DNA from: an uncultured Chryseobacterium sp.
Lineage (GTDB): Bacteria > Bacteroidota > Bacteroidia > Flavobacteriales > Weeksellaceae
DNA: 64,000 nt
Direction: 5' to 3'
Assembly (NCBI GenBank): GCA_913778085.1
Contig: CAJYXJ010000055.1
Location: 1 to 64,000 of the forward strand
Shown in pieces: positions 1 through 8,912 of this stretch. A program made the translations under genes and the position numbers. The notes under the pieces are model-generated. The model saw nothing but the letters and a program-made list of their open reading frames with translations. It ran no database searches and was not told the DNA's origin. The first letter of the stretch is position 1, and each line of letters opens with the position of its first letter.

Positions 1-52
1 CACCAAATCACAAAATATTAATATGAAAAAAATTTACTTTTCAGTAAACTTG

Positions 53-125
53 TGACCCGGCTGGGATTCGAACCCAGGACCCATACATTAAAAGTGTATT
101 GCTCTACCAGCTGAGCTACCGAGTC
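53..125 (-). tRNA. tRNA-Lys (anticodon TTT)
   Basis: The reverse complement folds as a 73-nt cloverleaf. The acceptor stem GACTCGG pairs with CCGGGTC, the anticodon stem is ATACA/TGTAT and the loop CTTTTAA carries anticodon TTT. The T arm has the usual GGTTCGAATCC. The 3' CCA is not encoded. It is identical to the tRNA-Lys at 312-384 and is the last of three tRNA genes on this strand. Confidence 0.97.
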
Positions 126-191
126 GGCCACAATTCATAATGATAAATATAACATTTCAATATCATTACCAATTATTTCAATTTTCTGCAG

Positions 192-274
192 TGCCTGCGA
201 CTGGACTCGAACCAGCACATCCTTAGGAAACCACCCCCTCAAGATGGCGTGTCTACCAATTTCACCACGCAGGC
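192..274 (-). tRNA. tRNA-Leu (anticodon GAG)
   Basis: The reverse complement gives an 83-nt class II tRNA with a long variable arm. The acceptor stem GCCTGCG pairs with CGCAGGC, the anticodon stem CCATC pairs with GGTGG, and the loop TTGAGGG carries anticodon GAG. It lies between two identical tRNA-Lys genes and is probably transcribed with them. CCA is not encoded. Confidence 0.96.
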
Positions 275-311
275 GTAAAAACTACAAAATTCCAGTAATT
301 TCTTTTGCTTG

Positions 312-384
312 TGACCCGGCTGGGATTCGAACCCAGGACCCATACATTAAAAGTGTATTGCTCTACCAGCTGAGCTACCGAGTC
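312..384 (-). tRNA. tRNA-Lys (anticodon TTT), first gene of the tRNA operon
   Basis: The sequence is identical over the whole 73-nt gene to the copy at 53-125, with the same acceptor, anticodon and T stems. It is the promoter-proximal gene of the Lys-Leu-Lys cluster. The duplicated gene suggests recent tandem duplication or dosage selection. Confidence 0.97.
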
Positions 385-437
385 GGCCACTGTATCAACG
401 ATTAACACTATAATAATGTCCTTCGTTTTTAGTGGTG

Positions 438-469
438 CAAAGATATGAGTTTTTTCTTTATCTCAAAAC
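438..469 (-). promoter_or_regulatory. Promoter of the tRNA operon (Bacteroidetes type)
   Basis: On the minus strand a perfect -7 element TATCTTTG (438-445) is preceded, after an 18-bp spacer, by TTTTG (464-468). This matches the Bacteroidetes consensus TTTG/TAnnTTTG. It is oriented toward the tRNA genes, which begin about 50 bp downstream. Confidence 0.75.
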
Positions 470-498
470 TTTTTTGCAAATTTGTTTAAAAAAAATTC

Positions 499-1014
499 AT
501 GATAATTTCACTGGTCGGATACATGGGAAGTGGCAAATCTCACATTTCCAAAATATTAAGTGATAAACTTAATTTTAAACTGATTGATCTCGATAAAGAG
601 ATTTCAAAAAGAAACAAACTTACCATCCCTGAGATCTTCGATAAAAAGGGCGAAATCTACTTCCGCAAGCTGGAAAGGGAAACCCTGGAAGAAATCCTGG
701 CATCAGAAAAAGAGGTGGTTTTAAGCCTGGGTGGAGGTACGCCGGTGTATTATAACAATATGGAGATTATCAACCATAATTCAAAAAGCGTGTTCCTTAG
801 AACTTCCGTAAGTACTTTAGCAGAGCGCCTTGCCAAACAAAAAGAGAAACGCCCGCTTATTGCCAATATTCAGGATGAAAACCTGGCGGAATTTATCGCC
901 AAGCACTTATTTGAGCGTAATCCGTTTTACAGCAAAGCTCAATATCATATAAATACCGACCGCCGAAGTCCCGAAGAAATTGTAGACGAAATAGCAGAAA
1001 AGCTCTATCTCTAG
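499..1014 (+). CDS. aroK: Shikimate kinase
   Basis: This 171-aa protein would phosphorylate shikimate at the 3-hydroxyl with ATP, the fifth step of the chorismate (aromatic amino acid) pathway in the cytoplasm. The Walker A motif GYMGSGKS is at residues 7-14. Asp30/Asp32 (shikimate and Mg side), Arg56, the GGG loop at 78-80, the lid Arg118 and Arg140 match the shikimate kinase pattern. Length is typical. It starts at an ATG with no Shine-Dalgarno, as is usual in this phylum. It is transcribed divergently from the tRNA operon and runs toward the S4 gene on the other strand, so it is probably monocistronic. Confidence 0.95.
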   Translation: MIISLVGYMGSGKSHISKILSDKLNFKLIDLDKEISKRNKLTIPEIFDKKGEIYFRKLERETLEEILASEKEVVLSLGGGTPVYYNNMEIINHNSKSVFLRTSVSTLAERLAKQKEKRPLIANIQDENLAEFIAKHLFERNPFYSKAQYHINTDRRSPEEIVDEIAEKLYL

Positions 1015-1027
1015 AGCTTTTCTTTAA

Positions 1028-1465
1028 TTAATCTTCATGATCCGGACCGTCCCCGGTTTCCCCAAAGAAATCGTCCCAATCCGTAAAATCCGAATCCACA
1101 TCGTTTTCCACATAGCCGTCCATATCCCGGCGGTCTTTTTTGGTAGGTCTTCCCTCTCCCTTATTCCGGTAATAATCCTGGGACATCTTACGCATTTTCA
1201 GCAATTCGTACTGCTCTTTATCGGTAACATCCTGGATATGCAGCGGAACGAGCTTGGCACCAATGCGGCTTTTGGGAATCTGGATCACTTTAATTTTATA
1301 ATCAATCTGATTTTTACGGATCTTTATTACATCCCCTTCCTTTACTTCCTTGGAAGACTTTACTACAGAAGCTCCGATGGAAACCCTGTTCTTTTTAATC
1401 TCCTCAGTAGCAATGGTTCTGGTCTTATAAAAACGAATGCTCCATAAAAATTTATCTATTCTCAT
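1028..1465 (-). CDS. S4-domain RNA-binding protein, Hsp15 (HslR) family
   Basis: The N-terminal half (about residues 1-60, beginning MRIDKFLWSIRFYKTR) is a typical S4 RNA-binding domain of the Hsp15 type, which binds the 50S subunit when nascent chain-tRNA is stuck after dissociation. The middle is basic and the last 25 residues are strongly acidic (Asp/Glu rich). Length (145 aa) fits the family. The gene converges on aroK with a 13-bp gap and is divergent from the lipoprotein gene that follows. Assignment to Hsp15 rather than another small S4 protein rests on overall pattern only. Confidence 0.85.
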   Translation of the reverse strand: MRIDKFLWSIRFYKTRTIATEEIKKNRVSIGASVVKSSKEVKEGDVIKIRKNQIDYKIKVIQIPKSRIGAKLVPLHIQDVTDKEQYELLKMRKMSQDYYRNKGEGRPTKKDRRDMDGYVENDVDSDFTDWDDFFGETGDGPDHED

Positions 1466-1474
1466 ATTTTTTTA

Positions 1475-1482
1475 TACTTTTG
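1475..1482 (+). promoter_or_regulatory. Candidate -7 promoter element
   Basis: TACTTTTG matches TAnnTTTG and lies 41 bp before the lipoprotein start at 1523. The matching upstream TTTG box is weak, so the call is tentative. Confidence 0.4.
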
Positions 1483-1522
1483 TCGTTATATTATTTGTAA
1501 AGTAATTAAACTTTTTTTTAAA

Positions 1523-2275
1523 ATGAAAAAAATATTTTTATATATCCTTGCTGGCTCGCTATGTTTCACAGCATGTAAGAAGGATGATCAGGTGGAAACA
1601 TTTGTAGAACCTGATGATGTTGCGGTAAGAAATTCATACGACGACCAGGCCATTCAGAAATTCATGAACGACAATTATCTGGACGCGCAGGGAAATATAA
1701 AAGCTTTCAGCGCTACGGATGCATCGGATGATAATGAGAAAAAGTTATCTGAACTTAGTCCGGTTACACTTCCGTCGGGAGTTATTTATATTGTAAGAAA
1801 CGGAGCGCAGCCTTCGCCGGGAGTAACAATTGATCCATTTGCTACTGATCCTAATGCAAAAACACAGATCAGAACGATGATGAGAGCCAACTATTACCTG
1901 GCTACCAATACCGACGGCAACATTGCATTTAATACTTCTGGAGTTCTTTTGAATACCATTAATGGCAGCGGCTCTCCCGTAACGGATCCGATGTTCTATT
2001 ATGTTAAAAACAGCGTACTTACCAGTGATACTTCAAAACCAAGAAGCTATTATGAAATCGAAGGCCTTCAGGAAGGTTTGAAATACTTTAAAGGATTTCA
2101 AAATATGGCCGACGGAGATGCTTACAATTTACAGGGCGTAATCATTGTACCGTCTAGAGCAGCTTTCGGAAGAGACAGCCATTACAACTATGTAGGGTAC
2201 TCGCTTAAAAATACCTCGTTTGTATTCAACTTCCAGATTTATAAAGCCAACGTAAGACCTACAATCGATCAATAA
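1523..2275 (+). CDS. FKBP-like lipoprotein
   Basis: This 250-aa protein has a lipoprotein signal with the lipidation Cys18 (FTAC) followed by KKDD, so it is probably anchored to a membrane. The C-terminal third shows the outline of an FKBP fold: an EGLQEGLKYFKGF segment, a VIIVPSRAAFG segment resembling the IP-x-x-LAYG motif, and a final NTSFVFNFQIYK strand. The enzymatic residues are not clearly conserved, so it may be a prolyl isomerase relative without catalytic activity. Flavobacterial genomes often carry such divergent gliding- or secretion-associated FKBP lipoproteins. A strong terminator follows. Confidence 0.7.
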   Translation: MKKIFLYILAGSLCFTACKKDDQVETFVEPDDVAVRNSYDDQAIQKFMNDNYLDAQGNIKAFSATDASDDNEKKLSELSPVTLPSGVIYIVRNGAQPSPGVTIDPFATDPNAKTQIRTMMRANYYLATNTDGNIAFNTSGVLLNTINGSGSPVTDPMFYYVKNSVLTSDTSKPRSYYEIEGLQEGLKYFKGFQNMADGDAYNLQGVIIVPSRAAFGRDSHYNYVGYSLKNTSFVFNFQIYKANVRPTIDQ

Positions 2276-2280
2276 AACAG

Positions 2281-2309
2281 AAAGCACTTCTTTACGAAGT
2301 GCTTTTTTT
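2281..2309 (+). terminator. Intrinsic terminator after the FKBP-like gene
   Basis: Perfect inverted repeat AAAGCACTTC / GAAGTGCTTT with a short TTTAC loop, followed by a run of T. It sits 6 bp after the stop codon and could also serve the convergent gene. Confidence 0.85.
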
Positions 2310-2319
2310 ATGTTATTTT

Positions 2320-3837
2320 CTAATATCTTGCTTTATGTTTTATATTCCCTAAGATATCCGGGAAATACAGATCCGAAAGGTGATCGAACTCATCACCTCT
2401 CATAAACATACTGGCATCCACTTCCTCATAGGAACTTTTTCCCGCAGCAGCAATCAGTTCATTACAGGTATGAAGCGTATTTTTATGAAAATGATACACT
2501 CTTTCTGCTTTATCGGTAACATCCAGTCCTTTAATCAGCATCTTATCCTGCGTAGCGACACCGGTCGGACATTTATTGTTATTGCACCTCAATGCCTGGA
2601 TGCAGCCTAAAGAAAACATAAATCCTCTCGCATTATTGCACATATCCGCACCCATGGCGATGGCTCTCAGAATATCAAGACTTGTTAAAACCTTTCCGCT
2701 GGCAATCACCCTTAATTTTTTTCTTAAGTTATAATTATTCAGTGTCCGGTTCACAAAGATAAGGGCAGGCTCCAGCGGCATTCCGACACCATCTGAAAAT
2801 TCCGGCGGCGCGGCTCCGGTTCCTCCTTCCGCACCATCAATAGTAATAAAGTCGGGATAAATTTTCAGAACATTCATCTGTACGCAGATATCTTCAAACT
2901 CTTTGGTATCGCCGATACATAATTTAAATCCGACCGGTTTTCCTCCTGAAAGCTCCCTTAACTGCTGCACAAACCTCAGCAGGCCTGCCGCATCCGAGAA
3001 AGCGGAATGGGATGGTGGTGAAAGAACAGTCATTCCGGGAGTAACATGACGGATCTTTGCAATTTCCAGTGTATTCTTAACCGCCGGTAAAACTCCTCCG
3101 TGGCCTGGTTTGGCTCCTTGAGACAATTTGATCTCCACCATTTTCACCGCGGGCATGGCCGAATATTTCTTAAACAATTCGGGATTGAATTTTCCTTCTT
3201 CGTCACGGCATCCGAAATACCCCGTTCCGATCTGCCAGCAGAGATCCCCTCCTTCCAGATGATGCGGAGAAATTCCACCTTCACCCGTATTGTGATAGAA
3301 ATTGCCTTTCTTCGCCCCTCTATTCAGGGAAATCTGTGCGCGGTCACTTAAAGCCCCGAAACTCATGGCGGAAATGTTGAACAGGGAAGCATGGTAAGGC
3401 TGCAAACACTGCTCACCGCCTACCCATACTCTCGGCAATTCTTCCATAGGAGATTTGGCGTAGATGGAATGCTTGATGCCTTCATATTTCCGGTGATTAA
3501 CTTCCAGCTGGGTTCCGAAAGGTACAGTGTCGCTCAAATTTTTAGCACGCCGGTAAACGGCGGAACGCTGGTTTCTGGGAAAAGGTTTCCCATCGGTTTC
3601 CCGTTCGATAAAATATTGCTGCATTTCCGGGGAAATGCTCTCGAAAAAATACCGGAAATAGCCAAGTACGGGAAAGTTTCTTAAAATGGCATGCTTGCTC
3701 TGGGTAACATTATAAACGCCGATGGCATAAATGATAGTCAGGAAAAAAGGAATCCACCAATCGGCTCTGATCAGAAAAGCAACAGCCCAGGCAACTACCA
3801 GTATAACCGCTCCCCACAGCAAAAATTTATCTCTCAT
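2320..3837 (-). CDS. FMN-binding glutamate synthase-family protein
   Basis: This 505-aa protein starts with two probable membrane segments (about residues 7-23 and 27-43), followed by a glutamate synthase central-type TIM barrel. Recognisable pieces are SMSFGALSDRAQ, NTGEGGISPHH, the IDGAEGGTGAAP glycine-rich FMN/phosphate segment, and CNNNKCPTGVATQ, which carries the cysteines of the Fe-S site in GltB-like enzymes. It lacks the class II amidotransferase domain of full-length GltB, so it cannot itself use glutamine in the classical way. The substrate is unknown. It appears to be a stand-alone gene. Confidence 0.88.
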   Translation of the reverse strand: MRDKFLLWGAVILVVAWAVAFLIRADWWIPFFLTIIYAIGVYNVTQSKHAILRNFPVLGYFRYFFESISPEMQQYFIERETDGKPFPRNQRSAVYRRAKNLSDTVPFGTQLEVNHRKYEGIKHSIYAKSPMEELPRVWVGGEQCLQPYHASLFNISAMSFGALSDRAQISLNRGAKKGNFYHNTGEGGISPHHLEGGDLCWQIGTGYFGCRDEEGKFNPELFKKYSAMPAVKMVEIKLSQGAKPGHGGVLPAVKNTLEIAKIRHVTPGMTVLSPPSHSAFSDAAGLLRFVQQLRELSGGKPVGFKLCIGDTKEFEDICVQMNVLKIYPDFITIDGAEGGTGAAPPEFSDGVGMPLEPALIFVNRTLNNYNLRKKLRVIASGKVLTSLDILRAIAMGADMCNNARGFMFSLGCIQALRCNNNKCPTGVATQDKMLIKGLDVTDKAERVYHFHKNTLHTCNELIAAAGKSSYEEVDASMFMRGDEFDHLSDLYFPDILGNIKHKARY

Positions 3838-3979
3838 ATCAAGTTGAATTTACTCAAAGTTAAAAAAATTTAATTTGAATGAACACAATTGAATGAATCA
3901 AAAAGCCAACCACTAAGCTTTCTTTTTAATGGAAATATCTTCTAATTCGGTTTAATATAAATATAGACAAAGAAATATC

Positions 3980-4003
3980 AAGCACTGTAAGAAAACAGTA
4001 CTT
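3980..4003. terminator. Bidirectional hairpin between the glutamate synthase-like gene and mtaB
   Basis: AAGCACTGT and ACAGTACTT pair across a 6-nt loop. T-rich tracts lie on the downstream side for the plus strand, and a few T residues precede it for the minus strand. It most likely ends the mtaB transcript. Confidence 0.5.
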
Positions 4004-4035
4004 TTATGTTAAATCATCAAAAGAAAAGTAAATTT

Positions 4036-5382
4036 CTAAATCTTCTCCAAGAAACTTTCAAAGGAGTTCATTACGGAAACGGTACCGTCGGCCTCGATTT
4101 TTTCAAGCTTCAGCCATTCGATCTGATTAACGGAAGCTGGGTCGAAATCCTTTTGTACACGGACATAATTTTCAGTAAAGCCAAACATTTTGCCGTCTTT
4201 GTTTTCGTGCTCCCAAAGTATGGGAAGTGTTTTTCCGAGCTGCGTCTGGTAAAAGGCCATCTTTTTCTTCTCAGACAGGATTCTGAGCATTTTGTTGCGT
4301 CTTTTTCTTTCCGGGATCGGAACCACGCCTTCCATCTCTGCGGCTTCGGTATTTTCTCTTTCAGAATAGGTAAATACGTGGAGATAAGTGATCGGCAGTT
4401 CGTTCAGGAAATTGTAGGTTTCCATAAACCGTTCTTCCGTTTCTCCGGGAAAACCGACAATCACATCGACCCCGATAGCAGCATGCGGCATCACTTCACG
4501 GATCTTATGAACCCGGTCATAATAGAGCTTCGTCAAATAACGGCGTTTCATTTTTTTCAGCAGGTCGTCACTTCCGGATTGCAGCGGAATATGGAAATGC
4601 GGAACAAAGCTTTTGCTTTGGGAAACCAGCTCGATGCTTTCATCTTTCAGGAGATTCGGTTCAATGGAAGAAATGCGGATTCTTTCGATGCCTTGCACTT
4701 TATCAAGCTCCGAAATCAGGTCCAAAAACGTATGTTCATGTCTTTTATTTCCGAACTCACCTTTTCCGTAATCACCGATATTAACCCCTGTAAGAACAAT
4801 TTCTTTGATGTTCCTGGCTGCAATTTCCGTTGCATTTCTGAGGACATTTTCAATGGTATCGGAACGGGAAATCCCCCTTGCCAGCGGAATGGTACAATAG
4901 GTACATTTATAATCACAACCGTCCTGAACTTTCAGGAAAGCCCTGGTTCTGTCGCCGATAGAATAACTGCCGATAAAGAAATCAGTTTCTTCGATCTCAC
5001 AGGAATGAACGATACCCTCACTTTCGGATTTTTCAAGATCGTCAAGGTAACTCAGGATATTGAATTTTTCCTTCGCCCCTAAAACCAGGTCAACACCTTC
5101 AATCTGCGAAATTTCTTCAGGCTTCAGCTGGGCGTAGCAGCCGACAATCACCACCAGGCCTTCCGGATTGGCTTTCATTGCTCTTTTTACGTGAAGCTTG
5201 CACTCGCGGTCTGCATTTTCAGTGACCGAGCAGGTGTTGATCACATACACATTCGCTTTATCATCAAAACCGACCTTCTCATAACCGGCATCCGTTAATT
5301 GACGGGCAATAGTCGATGTTTCCGCAAAATTTAATTTGCAGCCAAGGGTATGAAATGCGGCAGTTCTGTGAAATTGAGACAT
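4036..5382 (-). CDS. mtaB: tRNA t6A37 methylthiotransferase MtaB
   Basis: This 448-aa radical SAM enzyme adds the methylthio group to t6A37 of ANN-decoding tRNAs. The N-terminal methylthiotransferase domain shows the three cluster cysteines Cys15, Cys51 (NTCSV) and Cys82 (VGCYAQ). The radical SAM CxxxCxxC is at Cys156, Cys160 and Cys163 (DGCDYKCTYC). The C-terminus carries a TRAM-like region. FHTLGCKLN at the N-terminus is diagnostic of the MtaB branch rather than MiaB or RimO. The start is ATG, with a -7 type element TATCTTTG (5408-5415, minus strand) about 25 bp upstream. Confidence 0.95.
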   Translation of the reverse strand: MSQFHRTAAFHTLGCKLNFAETSTIARQLTDAGYEKVGFDDKANVYVINTCSVTENADRECKLHVKRAMKANPEGLVVIVGCYAQLKPEEISQIEGVDLVLGAKEKFNILSYLDDLEKSESEGIVHSCEIEETDFFIGSYSIGDRTRAFLKVQDGCDYKCTYCTIPLARGISRSDTIENVLRNATEIAARNIKEIVLTGVNIGDYGKGEFGNKRHEHTFLDLISELDKVQGIERIRISSIEPNLLKDESIELVSQSKSFVPHFHIPLQSGSDDLLKKMKRRYLTKLYYDRVHKIREVMPHAAIGVDVIVGFPGETEERFMETYNFLNELPITYLHVFTYSERENTEAAEMEGVVPIPERKRRNKMLRILSEKKKMAFYQTQLGKTLPILWEHENKDGKMFGFTENYVRVQKDFDPASVNQIEWLKLEKIEADGTVSVMNSFESFLEKI

Positions 5383-5407
5383 TTATTGATTCTGAATTTT
5401 GTGGGTG

Positions 5408-5415
5408 CAAAGATA
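5408..5415 (-). promoter_or_regulatory. Candidate -7 promoter element of mtaB
   Basis: TATCTTTG on the minus strand is an exact TAnnTTTG match just upstream of the mtaB start. No good TTTG box is seen 19 bp further up. Confidence 0.5.
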
Positions 5416-5461
5416 ATCATTTTAATATGAATCTGAAATCGATTCATTCTATTGCTTAAAT

Positions 5462-6078
5462 TCATCCCTTACTTCCGTAGCAGACGGGAGAGAAATTATC
5501 AGTTCCCGGATCATCCATTTTTTGCAGGTCCCGAATACATTGTTCTCTGATGTTCCAGATTTCGTCCAAACTATATGTAATACCTTCTGATGCTATCCAT
5601 TTTTTAAGAAAACTCTTATGATATAAAATTTTTTCTTCGACAATTTCATTATATTCTATTCCTCTTCTACTAGCAGTTGATTCTTAAAATCTTTATAATC
5701 GGAATCGAGCCGGGTATAATCATAGTAGGTATCTTCAATTTTAAGATAATTATGCGCTTCAGGAATATATTCCAGATCAAATTGACACAAGGTATCTTTT
5801 ATCTTACCGGTGTATTCTGAATTCATTTTAAAAATTCCCAGCATTAATTTTATTTCCATCCGTCCATTTTCAACTGCCAGCTTTCTTAAAACAGCATGTT
5901 TTGTACTGCATGTCCCTCCCAAATTATGAAAAACACAGAGCATGTATGTTTTGTCTGTATTCCGTTTGTAGGGTAATGTTGAAATATAGGTGCAGGCAGA
6001 ATGGAAATCTGTGATATTTTTGTTTAAAAATTGTTTAGAAACAATACCTTTATTTTTTTCGATGATGAAATTTTTCAT
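5462..6078 (-). pseudogene. Transglutaminase-like hypothetical protein, split by a frameshift
   Basis: The first 140 codons (6078 to 5656) end in a stop just after LLVEEE. Immediately after, in another frame, an open stretch without its own start encodes IEYNEIVEEKILYHKSFLKK and goes on through a Trp/Ile/Arg-rich segment to a stop at 5462. One missing A in the GAGGAATAG stretch near 5660 would join the two into a protein of about 205 aa. Cys57 (GTCSTKH), His109 (EAHNYL) and Asp120 (YYDYT) could form a transglutaminase-type triad. It follows the DinB-like gene by 7 bp and probably shares its transcript. A sequencing error is possible. Confidence 0.7.
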
Positions 6079-6085
6079 ATTTAAA

Positions 6086-6601
6086 CTATTTAAAATGATG
6101 TTTCATCCCAGCATTAAATTCCCCTGATTTATTTCTGGCAATGGAAAGGGATTTCCAATCGTCATTTTTAAGCATTTTAGCGATATAAACAATTTGGCCA
6201 ATGTGGTAAGGATAATGGGCCAGCTGCCTGAAAACTGCATCGATAACGGAATGCGCTTCACTTCTGATGTAGATCGTAGCATACAGATTGTCTTCAGTAA
6301 TCTGCCCCAATGCTCCGAAAAGACAAGCCCAGCCTTTCTCCCAATACTCCAGAACCTCAGCTTTTGTTTTGAAGGTTTCGATAAATTCCTCATCCCGGTT
6401 CCTCCATGATTTCTCACCGTCTTCCGTTAAAAAATTCGTCCATCGCGACAGCATATTCCCCGCAATATGCTTTACGATAACCGCTATGGAATTGCTTTCT
6501 TCATTAAACTGCACGAAGACCTCTTCTTCCGAAAGCTGTGCAAAGGCCTGATCGCCCAACATTTTATAGTATTCAAAACGCTTGATAAATAAATCTTTCA
6601 T
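6086..6601 (-). CDS. DinB-like protein (DUF1572 family)
   Basis: This 171-aa protein looks like a four-helix DinB/YfiT-type fold. Histidines occur in VKHIAGNMLSRW and in AHYPYHIGQIVYIAK, the places where this superfamily binds a metal. The SRWTNFLTEDGEKSWRNRD stretch is characteristic of the DUF1572 branch. Members are thought to be thiol-dependent transferases, but the substrate is not known. It is the first gene of a two-gene unit with the frameshifted gene 7 bp downstream. Confidence 0.85.
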   Translation of the reverse strand: MKDLFIKRFEYYKMLGDQAFAQLSEEEVFVQFNEESNSIAVIVKHIAGNMLSRWTNFLTEDGEKSWRNRDEEFIETFKTKAEVLEYWEKGWACLFGALGQITEDNLYATIYIRSEAHSVIDAVFRQLAHYPYHIGQIVYIAKMLKNDDWKSLSIARNKSGEFNAGMKHHFK

Positions 6602-6643
6602 GGGAATATATTTGAATAACTAAGGTAAGCAATTTTACAAAAG

Positions 6644-6670
6644 AAAAACCGCCACAGGGTGACGGCTTCC
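6644..6670 (-). terminator. Terminator of the T9SS type B surface protein gene
   Basis: On the minus strand AGCCGTCA and TGGCGGTT pair (with G-T pairs) across CCCTG, followed by TTTTTC. It lies just downstream of the stop codon at 6684. Confidence 0.65.
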
Positions 6671-6683
6671 TTTAATTATAAAA

Positions 6684-8777
6684 TTATTCTCTGTTCTTTA
6701 CCATGACCCAACCTGAATATTTGAATAAGGTATTCTTTTTATCATTCTCATTCCATGAAACGGAATACCAGTAGGTGCCTGTCGCGACTTTTTTTCCTCC
6801 GGTGGTGCCGTCCCATTTGTAAGCGTTGAACCGGTTGGCTTCAAACATTTTATTCCCGTAGCGGTCAAAAATACTGAATACAAGGTTTTGTTTATTCCCC
6901 AACGCGGAATAGTCGATCACATCATTTACACCGTCTCCATTCGGGGTAATCACATTCACAAGATTCGGAACAACGATATCTATATCAATAGGTTCGCAGT
7001 CATAAGCGTCTTTTACATAGATATGATTATCGCCGCGCGGCACATTGGTAAATACATTGGAATCCTGCCATTTCACACCATCCATGGAATAGCGGTACGG
7101 GGGCTTTCCGCCTTTCACATTTACGGTAACCGTATTATTTTTAATATCCACATCGGAAATTACCGGCTCTTCGGAAGCATATACTTTTACAGTTTGTGTG
7201 GCAATACAGTCACCGGTTTTCAGCTTAACCCAATAGGTACCCACGCCTACGTTGCTGATGCTCTGCGTTGTAGCCCCTGTACTCCATTCGTAAGCGGTAA
7301 ATCCGGGGCCGGCATCCAAAGTCGTTTTATCTTCGATACAGATAATTTTATCTTTTAAAACCGTTGAATAGACCGGCGGAATAACAATCAGGTTAACTTT
7401 TGCAATGGCATAACAGCCGTTCGTATTTGTTACTTTCACATATACCACACCGTTCGGAGCGATATAATTCAAAAAGCCAACGATTTCATTGCTTCCGGAC
7501 TGTGCATCGGCCAGTGACTTATAATATTTTTTAGGCAGCGTTTGTGAGGTTACGGCTGCGGTTGATAAGTTAAATAAAGCCATAGAAGGCGTAACTTCGA
7601 TAGCACATGATCTCAAGGTAGCTTCTGTTACTACGATGGCAGGATAAAATTTCAGCGTAATCTGCGCGACAGCCGTACAACCGTACTGAGAAGTCACTTT
7701 TACATAAACTGTCCCTTCAGCGGATACAAAAGCATTAGCCGGAACAATCGGGTTGGTTCCCGCATTGAGATCAGCCATCGATTGGTAATATTGCTTGGTC
7801 GCTGTAGGGTCACTGAACACAGCCGCCGAAGTAAGATCAAACGTTGCGGTTCCGGCGTTATTGTTATTACAGCTGAATAAAGTAACATTAGTTACTGAAA
7901 TATTTCCGTATTTGAATTTAAAAGCTCCAACCTGCCGGCATGAATTAATCGGGTTGTTCGGGTTGGAAGGATCCTGATAATGGACGCTGTAATAATAAGT
8001 TGTGGTCGTATTCACCGTGATCGGCGTTAGAATAGGATTGGCTCCGGACAGCGCGTCATTCTGTGAAGTATGATAGCTGATCTGAAAATTCGTATTCCCG
8101 TTTAAAATTCCGGAAGATAAAGTACTGAAATTGAAAACCGTCGGGTTCTGGCAGATAATAATCTCTCTGGGGTTTGAAGGGTTCGCCGCAGGAGCTCCGG
8201 GCGGAATAAATGGCTGAGTCTGTATCGTAGGGTCCGTAAACGGAGAAGCCAGTGTCGCCGTTCCGCCCCAGGTTAAAGAAAACGGGGCCATTGTAGGATT
8301 GGTGACATCCACCCAATTATCGATATACAGGTAATAGGTCTGTCCCGGCAATACGTTGAGAAACTGGCAGTACGGCGTGAGGGAACCTCCGGCTGCACTG
8401 GTAATGGTACTGGTCATATTCATTCCGGTGGAAGCTCCTACTCCGATAACGGTTGCCGCGTTGCAGCGGACCGGTGCACCAAGACTCCCGCAGTTTACAT
8501 TCGGTCCGTAGATCGCCCAGTCGTAATCCGCATTGGGATCCGTAGGTACCAGGTCGAAAGTAAGCGTTCCGCCTGTTGCTATTGTAAATTTGTACCATAT
8601 CGAGTTGTGCTCGCCGGTAGAAAGGCAGCCGCCCAGGTTTTCATTAACGGCACCGATGCCTAAGGGAGAATACGTGATGTTTGAGTTTCCACATACGGAA
8701 AGGGCCGTAGCACAGTCGGCCTGGGCAAAGAGCATACGGGAAACGACAAAAAAGAAAAGGAATATAGATTTCTTCAT
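6684..8777 (-). CDS. Secreted surface protein with T9SS type B sorting domain
   Basis: This 697-aa protein has a signal peptide (about residues 1-19, ending FAQ). Next comes an N-terminal beta-rich domain resembling those near adhesion/PPC domains (HNSIWYKFTIATGGTLTFDL), and then several Ig-like repeats each containing a Cys and VYVKVT. The last 90 residues (NVITPNGDGVNDV to the C-terminus) form the gliding motility-associated, type B sorting domain used by the type IX secretion system. It is expected at the cell surface or secreted. The function of the repeats is unknown, with adhesion likely. It is a single gene flanked by a terminator. Confidence 0.9.
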   Translation of the reverse strand: MKKSIFLFFFVVSRMLFAQADCATALSVCGNSNITYSPLGIGAVNENLGGCLSTGEHNSIWYKFTIATGGTLTFDLVPTDPNADYDWAIYGPNVNCGSLGAPVRCNAATVIGVGASTGMNMTSTITSAAGGSLTPYCQFLNVLPGQTYYLYIDNWVDVTNPTMAPFSLTWGGTATLASPFTDPTIQTQPFIPPGAPAANPSNPREIIICQNPTVFNFSTLSSGILNGNTNFQISYHTSQNDALSGANPILTPITVNTTTTYYYSVHYQDPSNPNNPINSCRQVGAFKFKYGNISVTNVTLFSCNNNNAGTATFDLTSAAVFSDPTATKQYYQSMADLNAGTNPIVPANAFVSAEGTVYVKVTSQYGCTAVAQITLKFYPAIVVTEATLRSCAIEVTPSMALFNLSTAAVTSQTLPKKYYKSLADAQSGSNEIVGFLNYIAPNGVVYVKVTNTNGCYAIAKVNLIVIPPVYSTVLKDKIICIEDKTTLDAGPGFTAYEWSTGATTQSISNVGVGTYWVKLKTGDCIATQTVKVYASEEPVISDVDIKNNTVTVNVKGGKPPYRYSMDGVKWQDSNVFTNVPRGDNHIYVKDAYDCEPIDIDIVVPNLVNVITPNGDGVNDVIDYSALGNKQNLVFSIFDRYGNKMFEANRFNAYKWDGTTGGKKVATGTYWYSVSWNENDKKNTLFKYSGWVMVKNRE

Positions 8778-8912
8778 ATCATTCTGAGTTTCTAATTGTT
8801 ATTGGACACTGTAATTTACAGTAGATCAAATATAAACATTTCAAATTAAAAAATATTAATTTAACATAGACAACTCAATAAAAACAAAGAAAAGATACGA
8901 TTATTACAACAA

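Noticed and set aside
4006-5082. A 358-codon frame on the plus strand opposite mtaB
   Set aside because: It is the complement of a well-supported radical SAM gene. Its composition follows from the coding strand, and no motif is visible.
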